From: an uncultured Bacilli bacterium
Lineage (GTDB): Bacteria; Bacillota_I; Bacilli_A; RF39; UBA660
NCBI GenBank assembly: GCA_944363895.1
Contig: CALVVP010000014.1
Coordinates: 1-6,911 of the forward strand
Length of the DNA stretch: 6,911 nt
Direction: 5' to 3'
In this document: piece by piece, positions 1-6,774 of the stretch
Layout: every line of letters starts with the position of its first letter
Numbering within the stretch: the stretch's first letter is position 1
Program-made: the position numbers and the translations under genes
Notes under the pieces: generated by a model
What the model saw: the letters and a program-made list of their open reading frames with translations, nothing else
Databases searched by the model: none
What the model was told of the DNA's origin: nothing

Positions 1-12
1 ATATAGACTTAA

Positions 13-1209
13 TTAAAATTCTGAATCAGTTAAAAAATCAATTATATTTTTATGAATAATCCCATTATTGGAAAAATCAAATTTATCTAAAGATAAAACA
101 TATTTCGGATAATTATCTTTAATATCATCAAATGCGGAAAATTCTCTTTTAACAGTTTCCTCATTGGCTAATAAATAAGCTACTTGAATATATTTAATTT
201 TATTATCCTTAATCGCGATAAAATCGATTTCTGACTTTTTAGTTTTTCCGGTATAAACATTATATCCACGAACTAATAATTCATTATAAACTAAGTTTTC
301 TAAAACAAAAGCTTTATTTATTTCTAAACTATTATTTTTTATTTTAGCTATTCCTAAATCAGTCATATAATATTTATTTAAAGTTTTTAAAATCGCTTTA
401 CCATGTACATCAAAGCGATATATTCTTCTTATAATAAACGCTTTACATAAAGCATCTAAATAATTATATAAAGTTAAAGTAGATATATCGCGACCTTCTT
501 GGTTTAAATAGTTTAAAATATTTTTAGCGGAAAATTCTCTTCCTGTGGTATCAATTAAATACTGTAAAATTAAATTAAATAAATTGACATCTTTTAATCC
601 TAATCTTATAACTATATCTCTTAAAATTATCGAATCGAAAACACTATATAAATAATCTTTAATATTATTTTCATTAGTAAAATCTAAACGATTAGGTAAT
701 CCCCCCCATTCTATAAAGTCCCAAAAAGCTTTCTCATCATAAGCATCTTGGCCAGTTAACTCGATATATTCTCGATAATTTAAAGGATTGATATTAAAAC
801 TCACATATCTTCCTGATAATACTGTGGATAATTCATTAGATAATAACTTACTATTTGAGCCAGTCATAAAAATGCTAACATTTAAAGAAGCTCTTAAAGA
901 ATTAACTACTTTTTCAAATTCATTAACATTTTGAATTTCATCAAAAAATAGATAATATAAATCTTTATCAATTATTTTATCTTTAATGAATTTATTTAAT
1001 TTTTTATAATCTTTTAATTCTTCATATTCAATATATTCAAAATTAATATAAATAATATGTTGTTCGTCGACTTTTTTTTGGCGTATTTCATCGATAATTT
1101 GTTCTAAAATAATTGACTTCCCACATCTTCTTATACCAATTAAAATTTTAACTAAATTACTATCATAAAAGCCTCTTATTCGCGATAAATATATTTCTCT
1201 TTTAAGCAT
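13..1209 (-). CDS. AAA_14 / DUF4143 family P-loop ATPase
   Basis: This encodes a cytosolic ATPase of the common prokaryotic AAA_14 + DUF4143 family, whose cellular role is generally unknown. Counting from the ATG, the Walker A motif GIRRCGKS is at residues 25-32, the Walker B strand LFFDE at 87-91, and a sensor-like TGSNS at 116-120. The family's GRY...NPLNYREY segment follows. The DUF4143 half (about 195-398) contains a winged-helix-like stretch and a C-terminal PD-(D/E)xK nuclease-like fold with EID at 327-329. The expected ExK reads QVA at 342-344, so nuclease activity is probably lost. Total length is 398 residues, normal for the family. I chose ATG at 1209: the in-frame GTG nine bases upstream (1218) lies inside the Shine-Dalgarno GGGTGG. 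The gene has its own consensus promoter and is separated from the enzyme operon by 109 nt, so a functional link is uncertain. The protein ends at TAA 13-15. Confidence 0.9.
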   Translation of the reverse strand: MLKREIYLSRIRGFYDSNLVKILIGIRRCGKSIILEQIIDEIRQKKVDEQHIIYINFEYIEYEELKDYKKLNKFIKDKIIDKDLYYLFFDEIQNVNEFEKVVNSLRASLNVSIFMTGSNSKLLSNELSTVLSGRYVSFNINPLNYREYIELTGQDAYDEKAFWDFIEWGGLPNRLDFTNENNIKDYLYSVFDSIILRDIVIRLGLKDVNLFNLILQYLIDTTGREFSAKNILNYLNQEGRDISTLTLYNYLDALCKAFIIRRIYRFDVHGKAILKTLNKYYMTDLGIAKIKNNSLEINKAFVLENLVYNELLVRGYNVYTGKTKKSEIDFIAIKDNKIKYIQVAYLLANEETVKREFSAFDDIKDNYPKYVLSLDKFDFSNNGIIHKNIIDFLTDSEF

Positions 1210-1214
1210 TTTTA

Positions 1215-1220
1215 CCACCC
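1215..1220 (-). promoter_or_regulatory. Shine-Dalgarno GGGTGG that decides the ATPase start
   Basis: On the minus strand GGGTGG is followed by TAAAA and then ATG (1209-1207), a normal 5-nt spacing. The alternative GTG start sits within this motif, which argues against it. The first G also lies at the predicted transcription start, 7 nt below the -10 box. Confidence 0.65.
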
Positions 1221-1226
1221 AAGAAA

Positions 1227-1255
1227 ATTATAAAAGAAATATTTATTTTTGTCAA
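1227..1255 (-). promoter_or_regulatory. Perfect consensus sigma-A promoter for the ATPase gene
   Basis: Reading leftwards, the -35 is TTGACA (1255-1250), the spacer is exactly 17 nt, and the -10 is TATAAT (1232-1227). Both hexamers match the vegetative consensus fully. The predicted start is near 1220, giving a leader of about 11 nt. The -35 overlaps by two bases an 11-bp inverted-repeat arm (1254-1264), so a protein or RNA structure acting on that dyad could affect this promoter. Confidence 0.8.
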
Positions 1256-1315
1256 GTTATTTTTCAAAATAAAAATAACTTTATTATTTTAGAAGTTATT
1301 TTTATTAATAAAAAT
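1254..1315. repeat. Nested AT-rich dyads between the operon and the ATPase gene
   Basis: The 11-mer AAGTTATTTTT occurs at 1254-1264 and again at 1293-1303, and its exact reverse complement lies between them at 1271-1281. The central copy can pair with either flanking copy (loops of 6 and 11 nt), so the two hairpins exclude each other. An 18-nt perfect palindrome, ATTTTTATTAATAAAAAT, lies at 1298-1315 beside the stop codon of the kinase-SIS gene. Read leftwards, the hairpin 1303-1271 ends in TTTTTATTTT and could be a weak terminator for the operon. Its stem has only one G:C pair, so this is doubtful. A protein-binding operator is the alternative. Confidence 0.5.
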
Positions 1316-1318
1316 TAT

Positions 1319-3271
1319 TTAAAGTTCGCCTTTATAAAAATATATTTTCATAGCTTCCTCGGAATACTGTGGCTTAGAAACATCAATATCCAAACTTTTA
1401 CCGATAAAATAAATTAACAATTGCGAAGCAATCAACAAATCAAATTCACATAATAAACCATCATATTTACTTTCGATAATTATGGTATTGTCATTTTTTA
1501 AATATTCTAAAAGTTTTTCTTCATATTTACTTGTTGTTTTTTGTTTAAAATACAAATTATTCTTATTATTTAAATTTTCATAATTAATAAATCTGCCATG
1601 AGAAAAATTTTTCTTTTCATGGATAATACAATTTAAAATCCCTGATTCAATAAATTTACTTTCAATATCATAACAAGCACTATTAGTATAATCACCTTTA
1701 AAGATATTGATTATATTTCCTTTGGTAAACATATTAATTTTATTTTTAAATAATTTATTAAAATAATCCTGCCAATAATTTAGACAACTGACAATAAAAT
1801 CTTCTAAAACAAAATCAGGTTTTATTTTATTATAATAATATTTTAAAAAGATACTTGCTGGTGCGACCGCCCCTTCAAACGATAGAAAACCTCTTTCTTT
1901 TCCTTTGTTTGAACCAGTACGATAACTAATAATGTTATTTTTTAAAATATTGGTCTTTAAAACGATATTTTGAATTTCGCCTTTGGTAATAATATATTTA
2001 GCGGAATTGTTAAACATAGTGACACTAGTAATAATGTCATTAGTCGTTCCTGAATAAGAAAATAATATTACTTTATCAATCTTTTTATTGTTCCGGTAAA
2101 TGACATCGCGCGGATACATGGCATAGGTATTACAGCCATACATATGATTAATTAAAAAAGAAGCAAAATAAGCGCCAGCAAAAGATCCGCCCGTACCAAT
2201 AAACAAATAATTTTCATTTTCTTTAAAGGCGATATTATCTAATTTACTTACCGCATTAGAATTAATTGCATTTTTAATTCGCGTTTCTAAATTATTGATA
2301 TTAATATTACAACGTTTAATTTTTTTTCTTTCGTTTAATAAAAACTTATGACAAGAGCAATCATCAGTTTTTTTGATTTTATATAAACTTTTTAAATGAC
2401 CACGAGCGCCCATTTTCCCCACTACTTTAGAAGTTAATTGGTTGGAATTAAAATACCATTTTTCAAACATAGAAGGGTCAAGCTTTAAATCATTTTTTAT
2501 CCAATCTTTAATAATGCTAGCTATAAAAGCATCACCAGCGCCGGTTGAATCGACAATATTAGCTTTATTTTGTAAACTAAAATCATAAACTATATTATTA
2601 TAAATGAACCGAGCTCCTTTTTCCCCTCTAGTGATGGTAATAAGGTTGGCTTTTAATAATTCATAAAGTTTTAAATCATCTTTTAAATTAAACCTTTTAG
2701 TTAAATATTTAGTGACTCTTTCATTAAAATTTATTATTGTAAATTTACTTTTAATTTTTTTAATTATTTCTTCATCAGAAATATTTTCAAATTCAAAATA
2801 TTGACCCAAATCAATAATTTTTTTATTATTTGTCTTATCGATTATTTCTTGATTTTTAAAATTAAGATTGTCAAAAACTAAAATATCATCTTTTTTAATC
2901 GTATTTAATATTTTTTTTAAATCTATCTGACTTTCTTCATACCATTTTTTTTCATTACAAAAAGGACATCTTTTTTTAGAAATAAATGATAGTTTGTCAT
3001 TTTCATTAAAATAGGAAACATGAAAGCATCTTGTATGAATATTTTCTATTATATCAACATTAGAAACATCAACTTTTAAATCTTTTAAGCTCTTGATAGC
3101 TATTAATCCGGCATCATCATTACCACAAGCCCCAAAAACAGCGGTATCTATTTTTAAATTAGCTAAATTAGCAATAATGTTATGAGCTGTCATACCACCA
3201 TTAACACCTAATAATTTTCCATCTTTGTAATAATAATCTAAAACTAAATCACCAATACTAACTACTCTCAT
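1319..3271 (-). CDS. PfkB sugar kinase - SIS (sugar isomerase) fusion protein
   Basis: This is a 650-residue cytosolic two-enzyme fusion. Residues 1-300 are a PfkB/ribokinase-fold kinase: GD at 7-8, the substrate-side GG at 25-26 with N31, NFNE at 181-184, TRGEKGA at 214-220, and the catalytic DSTGAGD at 241-247 with D247 as predicted base. Residues 322-650 are a double SIS domain: GTGGS at 359-363, SYSGTT at 405-410, then an FSHGR motif and a DVSKP element near the end. These point to ATP-dependent phosphorylation of a sugar-like group followed by isomerisation or deglycation of the product. The best-known analogue is the separate pair FrlD kinase / FrlB SIS deglycase; the actual substrate is unknown. 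Cysteine pairs CPFC (102-105) and CSCH (305-308) may bind zinc. The ATG overlaps the upstream gene's TGA as ATGA, with AAAGGAG (3287-3281) 9 nt before it, so translation is probably coupled. It is the last gene of the operon. Confidence 0.9.
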   Translation of the reverse strand: MRVVSIGDLVLDYYYKDGKLLGVNGGMTAHNIIANLANLKIDTAVFGACGNDDAGLIAIKSLKDLKVDVSNVDIIENIHTRCFHVSYFNENDKLSFISKKRCPFCNEKKWYEESQIDLKKILNTIKKDDILVFDNLNFKNQEIIDKTNNKKIIDLGQYFEFENISDEEIIKKIKSKFTIINFNERVTKYLTKRFNLKDDLKLYELLKANLITITRGEKGARFIYNNIVYDFSLQNKANIVDSTGAGDAFIASIIKDWIKNDLKLDPSMFEKWYFNSNQLTSKVVGKMGARGHLKSLYKIKKTDDCSCHKFLLNERKKIKRCNININNLETRIKNAINSNAVSKLDNIAFKENENYLFIGTGGSFAGAYFASFLINHMYGCNTYAMYPRDVIYRNNKKIDKVILFSYSGTTNDIITSVTMFNNSAKYIITKGEIQNIVLKTNILKNNIISYRTGSNKGKERGFLSFEGAVAPASIFLKYYYNKIKPDFVLEDFIVSCLNYWQDYFNKLFKNKINMFTKGNIINIFKGDYTNSACYDIESKFIESGILNCIIHEKKNFSHGRFINYENLNNKNNLYFKQKTTSKYEEKLLEYLKNDNTIIIESKYDGLLCEFDLLIASQLLIYFIGKSLDIDVSKPQYSEEAMKIYFYKGEL

Positions 3272-5580
3272 TTTTTTATTCTCCTTTTATATTGTGCGAC
3301 TTCACTTTTATCTTTGAAATCGTGATTTTTAATTAAACATTCAATTATTTTTTTTCGATTCAAATCAAATACACCTAAAGAATCTTCATAAGGATTCAAA
3401 TTGTTTTCATCTCGCCAACTATATGGGCTAGGAAAACATAAACCAGTAATATAATCAAAAAACAAATTATAATCAACAGCACCATGATTATTCATAAACA
3501 TCTGATCTAACCTATTTATGCTTGGATATCTGACAACACTAACATTTACTACATTAAAATTACAATCATATAAAGAATTGATAGCAAGCTGAATTGTTTT
3601 ACCAGTTAATATATTATCATCTAATAATAAAATACTATTACTATTTATATTTCCAATTTTAATTAAACCACCATAATCGTTAATATTAAATTTTCTAAGA
3701 TCTACTAGTTGTTTATTTGTATATCCTGATACTTGCTTATTAAACTTTAAAATTAATACATCATTTATTTTTTTATTTATAATTTTATATAGTATAGGCA
3801 ATTCAATTCCACCATAGCATAATCCACATACGCTAAAATTTTTGATATGTTCATTTTTCTCATGATTTAACATTAATGTTATATAGTTTTCAGCAAAATT
3901 ATCAATTTCACGATATGCGCGATATTCTTTCGAATAATCTTTCTCGATTAAATTATGTTTGACACTTAAAAAATTGTTATATATTTCTTTGTATGTGGTA
4001 TTTAAAATATTCAATATATAATCTTTTTCTATTTTGTAATTTTCCGAAAAACAAATATTAGACATTATTGTTTCAACTACATTTATTTGACTATATAAAT
4101 TATGCATATCTAAATTACTATTCAATTTTAATAGAATATTTTGGTTCAAATAATCTTCATTTAATTTATGATTAATTATTACCAGTAATATATTTCTCGC
4201 ATTATCTAAAATCCCCAATAATAATTTTTTATTTATAGTATCATTTAAATCTATAGTATTATAAACAGCATAATAAGCATCTTTGAAAAATAATAAATAA
4301 TTATAGTACCAATTAATAATATCATCTAATGTAGTAATATCTTTTTCGGCGACACTTTGCCTATTTGCCAAAAAATAATAATATGTTTTAGAGCCTCTTA
4401 ATAAATAATTATTATCATCTCTTAGCGCATAAAACAGTTTTTCGTCTTCTCCGCCATTCCAAAAATCTTTTAAAGGGCTGTTCTTTGTTAATTCCCACTC
4501 ATACATAGGTATTTTTATACTACCACTAAATTCATCAAATAAATCGTTAATTCCATTTATTAAATCAAAATTTTTACTGATAATATAATTTAACTGTTTA
4601 AAAAGATCTTTTCTTCCTTTAATTAATTGTTTTTCTATTTTAGCATATTCGTAAGCATACTTATCTTTAACAGCACTTTCCAAACACACTGTAGGCAAAA
4701 TTTTAGCTTTTTTTATTAAATATAAAGTTGCATCTATTCCTTTTAAAATTTTGCCATCGTCAGTAATAATAGGAAAGCACGAATCATTACTTTCATTTAC
4801 TTTATCAACACTATACCCTTGTTCACAATTAAGCATAGAATAATCATTTCCACGAATATCACCGCAATCACCAACTCTAATCATCGACTTTTGAGGAACT
4901 CCAATTATTTTTTCAGCCTTTTCTATAGCAATCTCTTTTTTGGCAGTTCCTATTTGAACAACATTTTTATCTTTATATATTCCCCTAGAAATACAAATAC
5001 TGTTCAAATTATTGTCCTTAATTATGCTATTAATTACATCAAACACAGAATCAATTAACTGATTATTTGTAACGCTAAATACTATTCGAATATTTAATAT
5101 CTTACCTGATTTTGTATCTCGTGAATATGTGATATTACAAATACTACTTAAAGAATTAACTTTCAAGTATTCTATAATGTTGTCATTAAATTTTTTTAAT
5201 TCATCTAATTCATCTTCTGTAGAAATAAAAATATCATTTTTCAAAATATCATCTTTATCATCTTTACTAGTAAAAAATAATCTAGCACCATCATTTGTCA
5301 AAACATACATTCTACTAAATTCTTTATTATTAACATTAAAATTATTTTTCAATGAATCATAAATATCGTCTTTTAAATCTTTTAACCCAGACTCTCCTCT
5401 ACCAGTAATAAAAACTACTGGAATTTTCCTTTTTAATAACTCAGCTATCATTTCTATTGCTCTTTTATCTATTGTTTTTTTATTGGGCTCGGTTAGTGTT
5501 CCATCAATATCAAAACAAACTGCATTATATTTTTGTTCGAGTGATATTCTATAATTTTTGATTAATTCATCGGTTAGCAT
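3268..5580 (-). CDS. HAD phosphatase - helical - phosphoribosyltransferase fusion
   Basis: This is a 770-residue cytosolic protein with two recognisable enzyme ends. Residues 18-270 are a HAD hydrolase of the Cof/phosphomannomutase type: nucleophile motif DIDGTLT at 24-30, motif II TGR at 59-61, a large cap at about 96-200, motif III lysine in GTAKK (K214), and motif IV GDCGDIRGND at 237-246. All catalytic positions look intact. Residues about 290-570 are predicted helical, rich in Tyr, Asn, Leu and Ile, and match nothing I recognise. Residues about 578-725 resemble a type I phosphoribosyltransferase: CGLCYGGIELP at 585-595 and the PRPP-binding loop DDNILTGKT at 654-662, with N and L at two usually different positions. 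Together they suggest making or remodelling a phosphoribosyl compound and removing a phosphate; the base or acceptor cannot be told. Shine-Dalgarno AAAGGAG (5597-5591) lies 10 nt before ATG and abuts the previous gene's stop. The PRTase call rests mainly on the PRPP loop. Confidence 0.85.
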   Translation of the reverse strand: MLTDELIKNYRISLEQKYNAVCFDIDGTLTEPNKKTIDKRAIEMIAELLKRKIPVVFITGRGESGLKDLKDDIYDSLKNNFNVNNKEFSRMYVLTNDGARLFFTSKDDKDDILKNDIFISTEDELDELKKFNDNIIEYLKVNSLSSICNITYSRDTKSGKILNIRIVFSVTNNQLIDSVFDVINSIIKDNNLNSICISRGIYKDKNVVQIGTAKKEIAIEKAEKIIGVPQKSMIRVGDCGDIRGNDYSMLNCEQGYSVDKVNESNDSCFPIITDDGKILKGIDATLYLIKKAKILPTVCLESAVKDKYAYEYAKIEKQLIKGRKDLFKQLNYIISKNFDLINGINDLFDEFSGSIKIPMYEWELTKNSPLKDFWNGGEDEKLFYALRDDNNYLLRGSKTYYYFLANRQSVAEKDITTLDDIINWYYNYLLFFKDAYYAVYNTIDLNDTINKKLLLGILDNARNILLVIINHKLNEDYLNQNILLKLNSNLDMHNLYSQINVVETIMSNICFSENYKIEKDYILNILNTTYKEIYNNFLSVKHNLIEKDYSKEYRAYREIDNFAENYITLMLNHEKNEHIKNFSVCGLCYGGIELPILYKIINKKINDVLILKFNKQVSGYTNKQLVDLRKFNINDYGGLIKIGNINSNSILLLDDNILTGKTIQLAINSLYDCNFNVVNVSVVRYPSINRLDQMFMNNHGAVDYNLFFDYITGLCFPSPYSWRDENNLNPYEDSLGVFDLNRKKIIECLIKNHDFKDKSEVAQYKRRIKK

Positions 5581-5587
5581 AACAAAT

Positions 5588-6103
5588 TCACTCCTTTAAC
5601 AAAAAACTTAAACTTTTCACTTTAACTGAATCATCATTTTCAATAGTCTGATCAAAAATTAATCCTCTTCCACCATGATTAATCCAATTATTTACATTTT
5701 TAGGAGAATCATCAATTAATAATTGACTTTTAGGTATAACTATTTCGTGTTTTTTTACACCTGGTGGTACAAATAAAACCGGAACATGGATTTTTCGATG
5801 ATTTCGTAAATCTTCAACTTTAATCTTCATTTCATATAATGTATGAATTTTTGTTAATATAGCTATTCTTCTATTTAGCTGTTGTAATTGTCTTATTATT
5901 TCAACTGAATTATTGATTGAATTAGCACCTCTTATAATATAATCCCATTCTTCTAGGTGTGAATTTGTGTATTCAAAATATTCATCAAATTGTTGCTTTT
6001 GACTATGATCAGTAAAACCAGCCATAAGCTTGCATTGCAGCATTCTTTGCTGTGAATCAAGAATAACACCATCCAAGTCGATAAAAACATATTGTTCGTT
6101 CAT
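5588..6103 (-). CDS. Small HAD-family phosphatase, 5'-nucleotidase-like
   Basis: This encodes a 171-residue HAD hydrolase of the short type, resembling 5'(3')-nucleotidase (NT5C-like) proteins. Motif I is DLDGV at 9-13, with nucleophile D9 and acid D11. Motif II is the threonine of AILTK (T84). Motif III is K117 or K118, and motif IV is LLIDDSPKN at 128-136, followed by a WINHGGRG segment typical of the nucleotidase-like group. Phosphatase activity on a nucleotide or sugar phosphate is the likely role; the substrate is inferred only from this similarity. I chose ATG 6103 because GGGAAGTGAT (6116-6107) is a good ribosome-binding site just before it; the in-frame TTG at 6118 lies upstream of that site and upstream of the predicted transcription start. 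The gene ends in TGA only 7 nt before the HAD-PRTase start, so it heads the three-gene operon and has its own promoter. Confidence 0.85.
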   Translation of the reverse strand: MNEQYVFIDLDGVILDSQQRMLQCKLMAGFTDHSQKQQFDEYFEYTNSHLEEWDYIIRGANSINNSVEIIRQLQQLNRRIAILTKIHTLYEMKIKVEDLRNHRKIHVPVLFVPPGVKKHEIVIPKSQLLIDDSPKNVNNWINHGGRGLIFDQTIENDDSVKVKSLSFLLKE

Positions 6104-6122
6104 TATATCACTTCCCAAATTA

Positions 6123-6131
6123 ATTATAACA
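6123..6131 (-). promoter_or_regulatory. Extended -10 promoter for the HAD / HAD-PRTase / kinase-SIS operon
   Basis: The minus strand reads TGTTATAAT, an extended -10 (TGn + TATAAT at 6128-6123). No good -35 exists at 16-18 nt; ATGACA lies at 21 nt, too far. Extended -10 promoters can work without a strong -35. Six bases after TATAAT comes GGGAAGTGAT, the ribosome-binding site of the small HAD gene, so the expected start is near 6116 with a 13-nt leader. I see no clear terminator between the regulator's stop codon (6158) and this promoter, so read-through from the regulator gene is also possible. Confidence 0.6.
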
Positions 6132-6157
6132 AATGCTTTTGAAATATTTTGTCATTT

Positions 6158-6748
6158 TTATTTTATTTCAACAATTCGTTTAACTTCAAAATGTCTGATA
6201 TCTTTTCTTAATTCACAAAAAGCTGTTACATATTTATCATTTTTATACTTAAACATTTGTAATGGATATATCACTCTATTAGATTTACTACCATCAATAT
6301 TTTCGTATGTTATATTAATCTTATCTGACTTTTTAATAGCATCCATTATAATTTTTTCTACTTGATCTTTATCACTAATATTTATATTTGAAATAAATTT
6401 GCTTCTCTCTTCAAGGATATTATTCATATTTTGAACTTTATCAATAAATTGTTCATACTTATCTAAAAACTTGAAATTATTTTGCTTTAAATTGTCATAA
6501 GCATACTTTAACAACTGAATATCATATTTATTTATGCTAGTATAATTTTTTAATTTATCAATTAAAAAATAGCCACCTTTAGGACCTTTAAAAGACTCAA
6601 TATATATTCCATTTTTAGAAATTTCATCTTTATAATATCTTACCATTCGTTCAGTTACACCTAATTTTTCTGATAAATCCTTAATAGAATATATATTACC
6701 TGTGTTTAATAAGTCAATCATATATAGCATGTTAGAAAATTTGCCCAT
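6158..6748 (-). CDS. HTH - WYL domain transcriptional regulator
   Basis: This is a 196-residue DNA-binding regulator. Residues 1-65 form a DeoR/HTH_11-type winged helix: helix-turn-helix at about 22-41 (SIKDLSEKLGVTERMVRYYK) and a wing with GPKGGYFL at 55-62. A helical linker follows, then a WYL-type ligand-sensing domain at about 132-196 with ITYEN, the VIYPLQ strand, KYV (172-174) in place of the name-giving WYL triplet, and an HFEVKRI end with R191. It stops directly after that domain, so the C-terminal WCX extension of many WYL proteins is absent. WYL domains are known or proposed to sense nucleic acids or nucleotides and often control phage-defence or stress loci. It is probably the local regulator of the enzyme operon 54 nt downstream. 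I chose ATG 6748, preceded by GGGTGAT (6759-6753); longer in-frame starts at 6784 (TTG) and 6775 (ATG) lie in or before the promoter. Confidence 0.85.
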   Translation of the reverse strand: MGKFSNMLYMIDLLNTGNIYSIKDLSEKLGVTERMVRYYKDEISKNGIYIESFKGPKGGYFLIDKLKNYTSINKYDIQLLKYAYDNLKQNNFKFLDKYEQFIDKVQNMNNILEERSKFISNINISDKDQVEKIIMDAIKKSDKINITYENIDGSKSNRVIYPLQMFKYKNDKYVTAFCELRKDIRHFEVKRIVEIK

Positions 6749-6765
6749 TACTATCACCCATAAAT

Positions 6766-6774
6766 ATTTTACCA
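6766..6774 (-). promoter_or_regulatory. Extended -10 promoter for the WYL regulator
   Basis: The minus strand reads TGGTAAAAT, an extended -10 with hexamer TAAAAT (6771-6766). The hexamer 17 nt upstream (ATAATT) is a poor -35. Six bases after the -10 comes GGGTGAT, which doubles as the Shine-Dalgarno site, so the leader would be about 11 nt. The terminator of the preceding gene lies about 40 nt upstream, which supports a new transcription start here. Confidence 0.55.

Noticed and set aside
4819..5058. Plus-strand open frame of 79 codons
   Set aside because: It lies antisense inside the HAD-PRTase gene, has a low-complexity Ile/Asn/Ser-rich product, and no ribosome-binding site; it is a shadow of AT-rich coding DNA.
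5129..5362. Plus-strand open frame of 77 codons
   Set aside because: Antisense to the cap region of the well-supported HAD domain, with a Ser/Leu/Phe-rich product and no support for expression.
13..5590. Use of the mycoplasma code (TGA as Trp)
   Set aside because: TGA ends both the small HAD and the HAD-PRTase genes at positions that fit the operon spacing, and the tryptophan codons I checked are TGG.
6127..6154. Imperfect dyad TGACAAA ... TTTGTTA around the small HAD promoter as a WYL operator
   Set aside because: The arms match at 6 of 7 positions but are A/T-rich and 14 nt apart, and no similar pair is seen at the WYL gene's own promoter, so it is not separable from chance.
6030..6365. 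Plus-strand open frame of 111 codons
   Set aside because: It overlaps the start of the small HAD gene, its promoter and the end of the WYL gene on the other strand; no domain is recognisable.
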